From the NCBI GenBank assembly GCA_003024785.1, contig PUQB01000516.1:37501-101500 (forward strand): a stretch of 64,000 bases of DNA, written 5' to 3'. Under the pieces are notes generated by a model. The model did no database searches. It saw nothing but the letters and a program-made list of their open reading frames with translations, and was not told the origin of the DNA. Source of the stretch: Selaginella tamariscina. Its lineage: Eukaryota > Streptophyta > Lycopodiopsida > Selaginellales > Selaginellaceae. Of this stretch, positions 1-11,920 are shown one piece after another. Position 1 is the first letter of the stretch; every line of letters starts with the position of its first letter. The translations under genes were made by a program, and so were the position numbers.

Positions 1-272
1 GTAAGCTGCTACACTACGTTTATTGAGAACACGTAAAACATGGAGATAGCTGTACCTACGGAGTACACATACCATATTTTCTATATGTATATATGAAATA
101 CATGTATAAAATAATGTCTATGTATGTAGGCTTCACGTGTGCTTCGTGTATGCACTTCTGTACATATTCACGTAGCAAAAATATGTTTGCGTTTATGTAA
201 ACTTTAAACTATGACACTATACAATACATTATATGATAGGTCGTTATCGTACCAGTGCTAAGACGAAAAAAC

Positions 273-2374
273 TCTATCCAGAATCTGGTAATACTCCTTC
301 ATATAAGCATCGGACACGCTCTTCCATTTGTTTCGAATGTCATCATTCACCATACCCAGCTCCCCTATGACGGGGCTCGAATCAGAGACCGTACAAGTCG
401 AGTCAAAGTCCGATACGAGTACAACATTGCAATCTGATGCTAGTACGCTTCCTATCAATGGCACGTTGGAAGTGCCGTTTACGTCTTGCGCATTGAAAAA
501 CTCTACCTATTAAACGTATTCTTATTAAATATAGCAATCTATGTATAGCACATATCTATATATTATCATTATATTTACAATTTATATGTAAATGAGTTTA
601 CCACCTCGTAATTTACTGCACGTTGGTACAGGTTTTCAATGTTGGAAAATCCTCTTCAATCACCATTTTGTCTAAAAGCTGCTCAATTTGTGCTGCAGCC
701 ATCTGTTGAAGATATAGTCAAGTGTGCTTTTGTGTTGATAGGTGTGTCTGTGTGTGAAATATGTTGACACACAATGATATGTGCCGTTTGATAACACACA
801 CGTGTGTTTCTTGCCGTATGTGTATAGCATGCGTTATCCTGATATATTTATCAAATACCTCGAATTCAGGTGAAGAGTAAGTTGAAATCCAGTCATGAAA
901 AGGGTGATCTTCACGTGTGGAACATGCTTGACTTATATGTTGGCCTAAGAAAGCGTAAAGCCGCATGCAGGGTGTCATTGCTCCAAGAGTGAGTGCAGCT
1001 AACCTTGGTTTCTTGTCATCTGAGGAATAAAAAACAAATAGTAGATCATTATAAGTCCATTTAGTATATTTGAAACCTGTGAGGTAAGAAGAAAATTGCT
1101 CGTATTGTCCAGCTCCTACTGCGAGTAGGAACTCAGTGTACGCAGATGTTGCTGGATACGGGTGGCTATGTGACATATCAACGTTCCAATCCTGCATCAT
1201 AATATTAAATAATAAATGAAACAGGTTAAGCTATTAAACATTTTATACATATTCAATTTTGGTTGTATATAGAATGTGCTAAAAACTTGACTCATTAATG
1301 AATATAACAGGAGAATGAATTAAGCTAATAACACATTCAATATACGTAATGCAAAACCGTCGCTTAGAGACACATGCAAACATGCATCTAAATGTATGCT
1401 GTGTCTGAATGTGACAAACTTGTCTGAAACATTTCGTAAGTAGACAAAACAAACCTTTCTTTATGAAAATGTTGCCTTGTGTGTGTGCGTGTGTGTATCA
1501 GAGAGAGAGGAACTTTTCATGTTAATAAACTACATGAGCGTAATACAGGCCACACGCCACACACGCACACAAACCTTCATCAATGAGGAGTGGAGCTTCA
1601 GCTCTTCGTACGTATTCTGCTGAAGCTGGGAAATCTCTGACTTGATTTGCTGCTCCCTTGCATTATGCATAGCCATTTCGTAGCTACAGATTAATATAAT
1701 ACACACATATTGTATATCTTTATAACAATGTCTTTATATTGATGAACAAGATGTGTTTATGCCTAATATCTACTGTATGCGTGTGGATGTGCATGTGAGT
1801 GCGTGCGTGCGTGTGCCTGTGTTTGTGTCTGTGTCTGTGAAGGAGCAAACTTAGCCATTTCGTAACTACAGATTAATATTACTACACACAAATGTATATC
1901 TTTATAACTCTTAGATGTCTAATGTCTATCTGTATGCGTGTGGATGTGCCTGTGAGTGCGTGCGTGCGTGTGCTGCCTGTGTGTGTGTGTGTCAAACTTA
2001 CGCCTGTGCAAAAGCGTTCAAGAAGAAGGCATCCTGCACAACGTACTTCTGGAAGCTATGCATATCCAAATTGCCAGCAGCTAGACAGACCACAAACGGG
2101 TGGTATAGGGCAAACAAAGCCTCCCTTCTAAATTCCTCCCACAACCTCTTAGAAACGGTTGGTGAAGAATCCTTCATTGCACACTCAGACAATGAACAAC
2201 TCTGCCTTCCGCTCTGAAGAAATCGCGTGTGCGTGTACGTGTGTGCGAGAGAGAGATTACCTCAGATCGCAAAATCCTTGTGCATATACCAGATCGAATA
2301 GGCAATTTCTTGCTGTAATTGAGCAGTGACAGCGGCAGATCCTTCGTAAGAGTGCTCAGACTTGAGCAAATCAT
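273..2374 (-). CDS. TH2: Thiamine monophosphate phosphatase TH2 (TenA + HAD), 3' end beyond window
   Basis: Two-domain plant enzyme: an N-terminal TenA/THI-4-like helical domain followed by a HAD phosphatase that removes phosphate from thiamine monophosphate. Exons read on the minus strand: 2374-2261, 2213-2002, 1683-1575, 1191-859, 702-617, 506-273, then off the left edge. Exon 1 from ATG 2374 is rich in Ser, Leu, Lys and Arg, like an organelle transit peptide, and splices in frame through a 47-bp intron into the TenA domain (LWEEFRREALFALYHPF). The HAD signature is VLVSDFDSTCT, with the DxD nucleophile region. Exon 702-617 is 86 nt between two phase-0 borders. Its first half matches TH2 (QIEQLLDKM) in one frame and its second half (ENLYQRA) in another, so one base appears to be missing near the A-run 646-649. 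Family call is firm; the end is missing. Confidence 0.85.
1671..1990. repeat. Tandem duplication inside a TH2 intron, including an exon 3 start
   Basis: Two diverged units of roughly 130-180 bp lie in tandem, about 1671-1810 and 1853-1990. Both start with agccatttcgta(g/a)ctac, which is the 5' part of the real TH2 exon 3 plus its acceptor (ctgtag on the minus strand). Both continue through attaatat, cacaca, tatctttataac and a GT-rich tail with gcgtgtggatgtgc. The right copy is a decoy acceptor with a short exon stub upstream of the real one. Confidence 0.7.
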
Positions 2375-2441
2375 CAAGAACCCTAATCTGGGTTTAGGGT
2401 TTAACAAATGGGATTTATATAATCATATCATGGTTTGCATA

Positions 2442-4918
2442 TTAGCGGAATACAGCATAAGGTGAAGAGATTGTGGAGCCAAGCTCCATAGCAGCCTCTG
2501 CAGCTCTGGGTGCCGTAGATTCATCGCAATGAGTACTGCAGGCGCCAAGGAGCGAATTCCACGCCGTACACTCGGCAGCATAAGGAATGTATCAGCTAGT
2601 TGTCTAGCCTCCACAGTCCGTCCTGTTCGTCCGAGTAGATCAACCATGCAGCTGTAGTGTTCACTGCTCATGGTCACATTGTAATCCGCTTGCATCGAAA
2701 GGAAGCACTCCCTGCCTTCCTCAATGATAAGGCCTGCATGACTACAAGCAGATAAAACACTCAAGAATGTGACTGCAGTAGGGTTTAAACCCAAGAGTTT
2801 AAACTCCCAATTCGCTTGCCTGTGAACAGTTATTGTGTGAGAGAGCACATACCATCGCATTCCACACCTTCCCATTCGATACGGAATGTTTTGAAACAAC
2901 TCAATTGCTGCAGTGACCTGCCCGTGTTGAGCATAACCGGTAATCATGGTTATCCACAGCACTACACTCGAGTCACTAATCCACTCAAATAACTCTCTTG
3001 CCTTGTTCATTTGTCCGTGTTGTACATATGCTGTAACCATTGCAGTTGGCGGCAACTGCACTATCTTGAACATGATTGAAAACGTCTAGGGACTCATCGA
3101 CGTTTCCGTCTCTGAGCACACCGAAATCATCTGTGTATGTAACCTCGTTCCAGCAAGGCATCAGTTTGAACATCCTCCTTGCACATGGAATCCGGTTGTT
3201 TTCAAGATATGCAGCACGGCATATCCAAGAAAACTATATCTCGCCAGAGCATGCTCCGAAACAGATCCTCAAGCTTATGCGGCATACGGGCATATGCTGC
3301 AATCATACTGTTACAGAGACTGTGTTACTGAAACCCAGAGACCTGGAACAACTCCTCAGCTTCATGTACACGATCATTCTCAGAAAATATGCTGCAATCA
3401 TGGCAGCGTAGCAAGCAGAATCCTTCTCTATAACTGTTTCAAATAGTCCCATTGTTCTGGACAAGGCCTTGCTGGCCACATACTGTGATCATTATTGTAG
3501 TGGAGACTGTATCGTGGAACGGCATTCTGTAGAATGTGCTAGCGATAAGTTCTGCAGCCTCGTCGGTAACAATATATCCTCGCAGAAGTGCTGTATAACA
3601 CAAGATGTTCCTCTCTGGCATTCGATCAAAAGACTTCCCTCGCCTCCACAATATCCCCAGCCTGGGCATAGGCCTGTAGGAGAGCTGTACATGAGAAAGT
3701 ATCCCACGCAGGCATTCTACAGAGAATCTGTTGTACAAACTCCACGCTCAAGTTTCGTGTGTATGCTTGCAGCATTGCATTGCAGCATACCAAGTCCCGC
3801 ATTTCCATGTCGTCATATATCCATTTAGCTTCGGAGATGTTCCCATTCTGCGCATATGCACAAATCATCGTAGTCGAGGAGCTTGTGTTGTGCTGTGGTG
3901 CTCTTTCAAAGATCATCTTCAGCTCATGCGTGGTTCCGACTGCAGATAACAACACTTCCCACGACAGGGCCCCGTCTAGGCATTTTCTCAAAAGGGACTG
4001 CGCAACATCCACAAAACCATTCCGTGCAAATGCAGATATCATCATAGTGCAACAGAGTTCATCAGGCTCTGGCATCTGATCAAACAGCCGGTTTGCCTCT
4101 TGGAGTTTGCCACTATCGAGGCATGCCTTGATCATTTCTGTGTAGGAGACTGTGTTCTTCTGTGGCATGTCCTGGAAGAGTTCTCTGGCAAGATGCAATT
4201 GCCTGTTATCCGAATACACGTTTATCATCATCGTGCAAGAGACCAGGTTCCACTCCGGCATCTTCTCAAACACTCTGATGGAGTCCTGCAATTGCCCGTT
4301 CTGGGCGTCTGCACGTATTAGAGAAGTCCATGCTATCAAATCCCTGTGCACCATTGAATCAAAGACCTGTTTGGCCTTCACTACTTGACCATCCATTCCA
4401 TATCCATTTATCATAGCTGTGGAGGCAATGACATTCTCTGCACCGAGTTTTGCATACAGTTCTTCAGCTCCCGGAAGATGTCCGTTCTGGGCATATGCAG
4501 TGATCATGGTATTCCACGAAGAGACATTACGCGCTGGCATTCGATCGAAAGCCAGTTTTGCATCGGAAACATGAACATTCTCCACGCAAGACAATATCAT
4601 GCCATTCCATGAAATTACATCCCTCTGTGGCATGGCATGGAACAACATCTTCGACTCGGTGTGATGCCCATTCTGGGCATATGCAGCGAGCATGATATTC
4701 CATGAGAATAAGTCTGGATTTGGTATGCATTCGAAGATGGTGTTTGCTTCCTGTACACTCCCACATCTTCCATACATGAGGATGAGCTGATTAGCTAGAA
4801 AATTGCTGGGCCAGTGCTTGCTTGCAAGGATTTCTGTGTGAAGCCGCCTTCCTTCGATTAAATCTCTTCTAAGTCCGCAGGATTTGAGAAGTAATGCGAG
4901 CTCATGAGGTGATTTCAT
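2442..4918 (-). pseudogene. PLS/E-class pentatricopeptide repeat protein, frame-disrupted
   Basis: PPR proteins bind organelle RNA and direct editing or processing. From ATG 4918 a 430-residue open stretch carries about a dozen PPR units (DLFSWNIMLAAYAQNGH, NVSSWNTMITAYAQNGH and similar) in the short-repeat style with MP(Q/E)R(D/N) linkers. After that the repeats continue but hop frames: near 3627-3630 (a T4 run that would read correctly as T3), near 3490, 3375, 3050, 2870 and 2580. The terminal E-type region is still recognisable: SACSHAGL, HYSCMVDLLGR, then in another frame TAWNSLLGACSTH, stopping at 2442. No DYW domain is seen. No introns. Six or more shifts suggest a real pseudogene, but many other genes in this window carry similar indels, so sequencing error may explain part of it. 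Confidence 0.7.
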
Positions 4919-5018
4919 ATATTAAACTTCATTGCTATCTTTGTCCACGTCAGCCAGGGATTTAGGGTATAAAACGACACGTTTAGGGCAATATTGAATT
5001 AGGGTTGGTTGTGTGGGG
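4919..5018. promoter_or_regulatory. Short bidirectional promoter, PPR / NF-YB-like genes
   Basis: Only 100 bp separate the divergent start codons at 4918 (-) and 5019 (+). It holds a TATA-like TATAAAA at 4968-4974 facing the plus-strand gene and two TTAGGGT telo-box motifs, common in promoters of plant housekeeping genes. Confidence 0.5.
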
Positions 5019-5318
5019 ATGGAGGAGAAGGACAGGCATTTGCCGATAGCAAACGTGGAGAAGATAATGAAGAGTGCAATACCAGCTACTGCAAAGATCT
5101 CCAAGGATGTGAAGGAGCTCGTACAGGAGTGCACCTCCGAGTTTATATTCTTTGTAACTGGTCATGCCGCAGAGAAGTGTTTGAATGAGAATCGCAAGAC
5201 TATCACTGGCTCAGACATCCTTCTCTCTCTTCAGGAGCTGGGTTTTGAACACTATATTCATTTGGTTCAATCCCATGGGAAGGCCTGGAAGACGAAGGAA
5301 GAAGAGAAGAAAAACTAG
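5019..5318 (+). CDS. NF-YB-type histone-fold protein
   Basis: Single-exon gene of 99 residues, start ATG 5019 (an in-frame upstream GTG is not used). The whole protein is one histone fold of the NF-YB/HAP3 group: [18 protein letters not shown] at residues 5-22, then [52 protein letters not shown] pairs with NF-YC and recruits NF-YA to bind CCAAT boxes. Compared with canonical plant NF-YB (NGDDIIWA), the TGSDILLS segment is diverged, so it may be an NF-YB relative such as a polymerase-epsilon-type (DPB3/4-like) or a specialised NF-YB. A Lys/Glu-rich tail (KTKEEEKKN) ends the protein. Frame is intact. Confidence 0.85.
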   Translation: MEEKDRHLPIANVEKIMKSAIPATAKISKDVKELVQECTSEFIFFVTGHAAEKCLNENRKTITGSDILLSLQELGFEHYIHLVQSHGKAWKTKEEEKKN

Positions 5319-5431
5319 GGTTCTTACTTAAATCAGTTTTGTTTAAGCGTATTTTAACTATGTTTTTATTTAACTCATACATAGAAGCAAAAGATGTATA
5401 TACCATACATGAAAAATAGGATATATTGTTC

Positions 5432-5963
5432 TTATCTCTGCCACCACCACATACGCCTACGCTGAAGGTCCCTTATGTGGAATAGATATGCGGCAGCACC
5501 TAGACATACAATGGTGAAGAAAAGGATTCTAAACAGCCTTCTTCTGCCAGACCAGAATCCACCGGCTCCAAACCCGAATCGGAACGCGGTGATCCTTGTC
5601 CGAGCTGAGCTGAGACGGCCTCTTATTCTACTGCCAAAGGATGGCCTCACAGGATACGGTGACTTGGACCTGCGTCGGCTTCCTCTCTAAATACAACAAT
5701 CAAAGATCACATAAATGTGTGTGTGTAGAGGGAGAACGTGTGTATATACACATTCGTTCGTGTACTAACCCTCTTCACAATTGAATCCCTGTGCGTCTTA
5801 TCTCCTCCAAGTTCTGCGTGCTTTTTTAGAGCCAGACCAAGATAGTACTCTTTGAGTTGGCTCTGCGAGAACAAGATCAAGTATTCAAAAGAATGTGGTG
5901 TCTTGTGTGTATGTGTATGTGTGTGAGTTGATTTTCAGAATAGATTAATCTAAGTCTTCCCCC

Positions 5964-6006
<43 letters not shown>

Positions 6007-6258
6007 AGAGAGAGAGAGAGAGAGAGAGAATGGTTTACAACAGTATGGCAGTAAAACCAAGCAATATGTTCAAAAATCATACGAATGCACCTACATATTC
6101 TCTCTTTATCACACACACTCCCACACGCACACACCCACACACACCTTGGCAGGAACGTCTACATTATGCTTGTCAAGCCAGTTAATTAAGTCTGACTTCT
6201 TCATTCTCATAAGCCGTTTCTCTGTCACAGAAGAGCTAGAAGATGAGTCCTCCTTCAT
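5432..6258 (-). CDS. Small SAP/HeH-like protein with single C-terminal membrane helix
   Basis: Three exons, minus strand: 6258-6145, 5862-5770, 5686-5432, all junctions in phase 0 with GT-AG borders, giving 153 residues. Residues 18-50 (KKSDLINWLDKHNVDVPAK and the start of exon 2) look like a HeH/SAP/LEM-type helix-extended-loop-helix: a hydrophobic first helix, the Asn-Val-Asp-Val-Pro turn, then SQLKEYYLGLALKK. Exon 3 begins with an Arg/Ser-rich segment (RGSRRRSKSPYPVR), then Gly/Arg-rich sequence, then a hydrophobic stretch LFRILFFTIVCLGAAAYLF (about residues 118-136) and a basic tail with WWW. This resembles inner nuclear membrane Heh/Src1-like architecture; that function is inference. No frame breaks. 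Low-complexity GT and GA tracts fill the introns. Confidence 0.75.
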
Positions 6259-6646
6259 CGAAAGCAACCAATAATATATTCGTAACAGATACCCCGCTCC
6301 TTCCTCCTCAAAAACCAAACAGTTAAGAAGTTAGGGTTAGGGCTTTTCAGGAAACCCCTGTTTAGGTCTGTTTTTAGGGCTCTAGCTAGAAGAAGCGAAG
6401 GCGCATTCCTGCAGGAGATCTCTTGATACGGAAGCGATTTATGGGTGAAAATCCGCATTTTGCAAACTTGCATTCTGAGGTGACAGCGTTTTGATCCAGA
6501 AGACAAAAATCCCAGTGTTGAGGTAAGTTGTAGGTGTCATTCTTCACAACAAATGCCTCTCAGCGGCTTGATCTGGAAGAAGAATATTTGAAGCTCTTTA
6601 AGTAGAATGCTAGCTTAAAATCTGGATTTTGAGCAGCTGTCTGGAT
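6259..6646. promoter_or_regulatory. Divergent intergenic region between SAP/HeH-like gene and VPS51
   Basis: 388 bp between divergent start codons. Contains telo-box-like ttagggttagggc near 6333. No obvious TATA box near either start. Probably holds both 5' leaders. Confidence 0.4.
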
Positions 6647-8394
6647 ATGGCGGAAGATCTGGACGAGAAGGCGAGGAGAGTGAGGGAGCTCTTGAGCAGT
6701 TTCTACAAGTCGGATGAATCTGAGTCAAGCGACTTTGATCTCGGAGATGGAGCGGAAGGTCTAACTGCCAAGCGCCGGGACACGCTGCTGCAGATCAACA
6801 CTAAAGCATTTGAGCCGGATCGATACATGGCATCTCTGGTATTTCTTCCTCAGTCCGTTTATCATTCGGATGTGACCCTGGATTTTTCTTGCAGCTGCGA
6901 AAGACTAATTTGCCGAGTCTGCTCAAGAAGCACGTTGAAATGGCTGCCGAGATCAAGAATCTTGACAGCGATATGCAAATGCTCGTTTATGAGAATTATA
7001 ACAAGTTCATAAGTGCCACAGACACGATCAAGGTGTAAGTGCTAGATCGGCATTGAATGTCCATCAGTTTGATCTGTTTTGCATGTGTGAACACAGATTT
7101 ATATATGTGTGCGTTTGTGTGTATGTAAGTATGTACACGTGTGCGTGCTAACGTATGCATGCGAATTGTAAACTGACTTTCATAACTTGTAGGATGAAAG
7201 CCAATGTTTCAGGTATGGAGTCGAATATGCAACAGCTGCTTGAGAAGGTGGGTTTATTATAAGTTTCATTCTTGACCTGCAGTATTGTTAATATGTTACT
7301 TGCTTTATGTTCTTCGCTAGGTAACAGCCGTGCGAACAAAGAGTGATAACATAAACGCTTCACTCTTCGAGCGAAGGGGAGAATAGAGGAGCTTAATGGT
7401 ACACGGAGTCTTCTTCGTAAAGTGCAGGTCCGGTAATTCATGCAAAATGGTTATTAGTGCAATTCCATTCATTTTTTCTTTGCAGTTCGTGTTTGACCTC
7501 CCAAAACGACTAAGGAAATGTTTGAAAGAAGAGGATTATGCAAATGCTGTGAAGTTTTATGTTGGAGCGCTCCCTGTCCTGAAGGTACACATACACTTAT
7601 ACATTATACGTGTACATACACCGTCATATTTTTCCATTTCTTCTTCAGACGTACGGCACTTCGTCCTTCCGATCCTGTAAGCAAGAGTGCGAGGAGGTTA
7701 TCGCAGCTATAACAAAACGTCTTCAGGTGTAACTCTGATTTAAGTTTGGTCTCTCTATGTTGCTTACTGTTTAAATGCAGACGAAGTTTTTGGCAGATAG
7801 TGAACCGTTAGAAGTACGTGCTGAAGCAGTGGCTTTGCTTCAGAGTCTACAATTCCCGGTAAAAGGATATGTATAAGTCTCAATACAATGACAATTATGA
7901 TAATTATGGAATATATCGATAATATATAGATTACTTAATGTACATGATGTGCTGAACGTGGTTTTGGTAGCAGATAGAGACACTGATGGATGGTTTCCTA
8001 GCAAGCAATATGAAACATCTTTTAGATCTTCAATCAACTTCCCAACAGAGAAAATCACCTGATGATGCAAAGGTATTAACTTCAAAATTCATGCACACAC
8101 GCGTAAGTACGAAGATTATGTCTGAGGTGCATAGTTCAGAACACTTATAAATATATACATTTTATATATAGATGTGTGTGTGTGTGTTTTTGGGCGTGCG
8201 TGTTTATACATGAAACGGAAAGTTTAAATTTTGACAGAGCTTTATCACGGAATTCACACAAATTGCAGTTACATTCCGGTCGATCTTCCCTATGGGAGAA
8301 AGCCGCTTGAACGAAGCTGCTAAAGATCTTTTGGACAAGTGAGAATTAAACTATCTGAACGTCTAATTATTTGAGTAATCTAAACACCCTAATA

Positions 8395-8427
<33 letters not shown>

Positions 8428-11112
8428 ATGTGCGTATGTATGTATGCTTTTATGTGTGTATACATTTAAGATGACAAGGCTCGTTCTGCAGATACTTCTC
8501 GAATATCCACCAGTCTTTGCAACCAGAAACTGGCAATCTTTCTGCTGCAGATTTAATCGTTTCGCTAAGTATGTAGTTCACGCTTCTTTAATTGTTCTTT
8601 GGGATATCGTTTTATTGTATATTATCTTTTATTTACTCTATTTATACATTGATATGATGTGATGAAGTTTATATTTGCAGAGAATCTGTCTGCTGATGTG
8701 ACGAAGATGCATGAAGTCCTGCCCCAAGCCGGATTTAAAGAGAGTGCTGCAAAGGTGAAGTCATACTTTAGATACTATTATGTTTTATAACTTACATTTG
8801 AGTTATGCTGTTCCTTTTTAAACAATCTCTACAGACTGTTGAATCTGCAGTTAGGCAACATGTTAAACGAAAGTTCAACGAGCTCTTTGTTCAAGTCACA
8901 GGTTTGCGTGCGTGCGTGTGTAAAGAGGGAGAGTGGCTCACAGATTTGCATATAGGCGCTCTCACGGAGATTCATTCGAAGGAACAACAAAAGCCATTGC
9001 TCATGTCTCTTGAGAATGTGCAGAACCGGATTATCGAAAATGGACTTGAAGTTATCAAGGTAGTTCTGTTTCATATTTATGTATAACTTTGTAATATATG
9101 TATGTTATGACGGACAGTGAGTCATTTATAACGTTGTTCCAATTATAAGCAGGATCTTACACAACTATTGGACGATAGTGTTGCTTCTTTGATTAGCTGG
9201 AGGGATGCTTATATCGATCTTGTTCATGGTGGATTTCAAGAGTTTTTTGTCTCTCTCGTGGACCATTTCCTTGCATTGGCATCAACACAAGCACAAAGTG
9301 CAAGTGCTGATAATCAACGAGGACCTACTCCTGGTTTTGTTTTGCTCCTCTCTCGATTCTCCACGTTTATCGAGCAAGAAGGTGTTCCAAAGATCACGGA
9401 GGTAAATGTGAAAATTCAAAAAATATTTACGAGTAACCTTTAGAATATGTAAGGATTATGTTTGACTTATACCTTTTAGTTTTTATTTTATTTTTTACAT
9501 ACATGACATAAATACACAGAAGATCTTCTAATGTTACAATCTTACATTTGTGAGTTATTGATAATGTATACTGGTATGTATTATTCATTTGTTTATACCA
9601 ACGTCTTACGACATTTTAACAATTGATTTTGAGCAGGCAGTGGGTGATTCATTCATTGGTGGATCATTAGGAGATCGTCCAGCTTTCGTACCCTCGGAGA
9701 TCTGTAGAGCATTCCGTTCAGCAGGAGAAAGATTCCTGAGACAGTACATTGATATACAATCGCGCAAGCTTTCGGTCCTGATATCCAAGAGTATTATAAC
9801 ACCAAACTGGCTACAGGCATGCATTGATTAGCTATCTTTTGTCATGTTTTTTAACTATGCTCGTTTGTTTACGCAGTACAAAGAACCCAGAGACGTCCGT
9901 ATGTTTGCAGACTTGCTCCTGGATGAGGTACTCCGCATGTGTGTGTGACGATAACTATAATAAGATACAAGATACATGTTGTTTTTTTTCTTATGTCAAA
10001 GGTGAAAGACATGGAAAAAGAAGTGAAACAAGTTTTGGAGCCAGGAAGAACCCACCGTCGATCTGACAGTGCGGGAAGCGCGACTTCGAGTCGGAGTAGC
10101 CGCGGTGATTATCGTTCGAGCATGGTACATCGGGGTAAAGGTCGCTTGCTGGAAAGAGACGTTGCCAAACTCTTCAAACAAAGAGTTGAGATTTTCATCA
10201 GACCAGAACTTACGCAGGTACTTTCTACTTATCAAAACATGTGTGTTCGTTTATATATGTACAATATAGATTAGTTTCAGTAAATGTTAGATTACTACGT
10301 TCCTTTTATATCATTGCATAAACACGGGGACATAACGACGTAGCGTACGTGTTAGGTATTCACATAAACAAAGTATGCTGGTGTAAATAGTTAACCTACG
10401 TAGACAACTCAGGGGGTGTGCGTGCGTGCGTGTGTGGTTTTAATTTACTTGTTGCAGGCGTCAGTGATATCTATGGTTGTGAAAATAGCTCTAAAAAGCT
10501 TTCAAGAATATGTTCGGTTTGAGACTTTTGGAAGATGCGGTTTTCAACAAATCCAGCTGGACACACAGTATCTCAGAGACCCGCTTCGTGAAATCGTGGA
10601 TGATGACAACGTGGTCGATTTCCTTCTCGACGAGGTATGTAATATGCATGTACGCACACACATATACATGGACACGCGTGGTAATTGTCTAAGTTTAGAG
10701 GCCCAATGGTTCACACCTAAGTGGTAAACTTGTTTTTTCGGAAGCGATTTGCTGCCACAACCATTCCCCCACGAGCTTAATTCGTTCCCACACCCACACA
10801 CACGTACTTATGTATGCTACATATAGCAAACAAAAGTATGTTACACACAAGATATTTAGACCCACAGACATTGGTGGGGTGTGCATCTTTTGGGATAATT
10901 ACAAATGGAATAGGACATGGTGGCACGTGTGTATATACATGCATCTGCATGCGTGCGTGTGTATTGCTATATATGTCTTTTTGCAGGTGTGTGCTGCAGC
11001 TGCTGAGAGATGTATTGATCCGGTCCCGCTTGAACCGGCTGTTCTGGACAAGATAACTCACACTAAACGGGAGAAACGACTTGATGACGAGGCAACTAAA
11101 GTGTTTATTTAA
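6647..11112 (+). CDS. VPS51: VPS51, subunit of the GARP/EARP tethering complex
   Basis: VPS51 (UNHINGED in Arabidopsis) helps tether endosome-derived vesicles at the trans-Golgi. Eighteen exons: 6647-6838, 6895-7034, 7193-7247, 7321-7427, 7486-7584, 7649-7726, 7781-7858, 7974-8072, 8238-8338, 8492-8568, 8681-8754, 8835-9059, 9153-9401, 9637-9816, 9877-9927, 10002-10217, 10458-10634, 10987-11112. Total is about 774 residues, close to the plant family length. Diagnostic stretches: ARRVRELLSSFY, KHVEMAAEIKNLDSDMQML, YNKFISATDTIK, LRKVQFVFDLP, TPNWLQYKEPRDVRMFADL. ATG 6647 is the first in-frame ATG. Exon 4 is 107 nt where 108 are needed: a G seems missing in the run 7376-7379. The intron after 9816 begins GC rather than GT. 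A 42-nt stretch 8903-8944 inside exon 12 looks like an unspliced mini-intron. Confidence 0.92.
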
Positions 11113-11920
11113 ACCTCGTAAGTATTTTTTTTAGTTTCTTACATTTAAGTAAATACGTATTAGTTTAACCTCAGTTTACGGATAACTCCTAGTTGTGTCG
11201 TTTAATGTAATAAGTTTGACTTAATAAGTGCATACGTACCTTTCTTAATATACCAATCACATCGTATATACATATATGCATGTGCGTCCTATAGAGTACG
11301 TGTACATGTACATATATATCTTTATATCTATATAGATACACACATGTATTTGTATGTAAACATCCACCTATGCATGTCTACATATGCTAGTAAGTTTAAC
11401 TCTCCAGTGTGTACATGTGTGTAAGAGAGAGATAGAGAGAACACAACTAACAAATCATGTTTTTGTCTTAGGTGTGGATACGATACAGATAAGGTACATA
11501 TGAAACACGGGCATATGTACACACAGACATACGTACGTGTATTTTTGTATATATAACTATTGTTTGAACTGTGTGCAGTAGGGGAGCAAATGAAAGACGA
11601 ACATGGTCATAAACAGGAAAATCAGTGCATTGCACCGGGCTATGTGCAAATTAAATGTGTTTATTTGTATGGAGCCAACTGCCGTTGTTTCTAAGTGATC
11701 TGGGGAGTGAGATCTCTACTGTACATTTTTTAAGCATGTACAAAGTATATAAAATAGGCATGTTATTAATAAGTAAATAATAAAAACCCTTATCTCCAAA
11801 TTCTAGGGTTTTTTATACGAGTAGGAGCTTCCTTGACGTGCGCGGCGACTAGTGGCCGGTTTTGGTTTCCCATCTAAATCGCAATTTGCGGAGCTGGATT
11901 CATAGAACGAAGATCTCACA
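11113..11920. other. Intergenic spacer VPS51 - P5CS
   Basis: 3' tail of VPS51 and promoter/leader of P5CS. AT-rich with TA and GT tracts. A telo-box (ctagggtttttt) and a TATA-like ttttatacg occur at about 11804-11820, roughly 100 bp upstream of the P5CS ATG. No further coding sequence seen. Confidence 0.5.

Noticed and set aside
2423-4918. A working PPR gene with introns explaining the frame changes
   Set aside because: The frame changes occur within PPR units without GT-AG borders, and the coding sequence continues without gaps.
5877-6140. Open frames rich in CVCV/THTH
   Set aside because: They are translations of (GT)n/(GA)n intron microsatellites.
6629-6646. Upstream TTG start extending VPS51
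   Set aside because: Plant nuclear genes start at ATG; the first in-frame ATG is 6647 and matches the family N-terminus.
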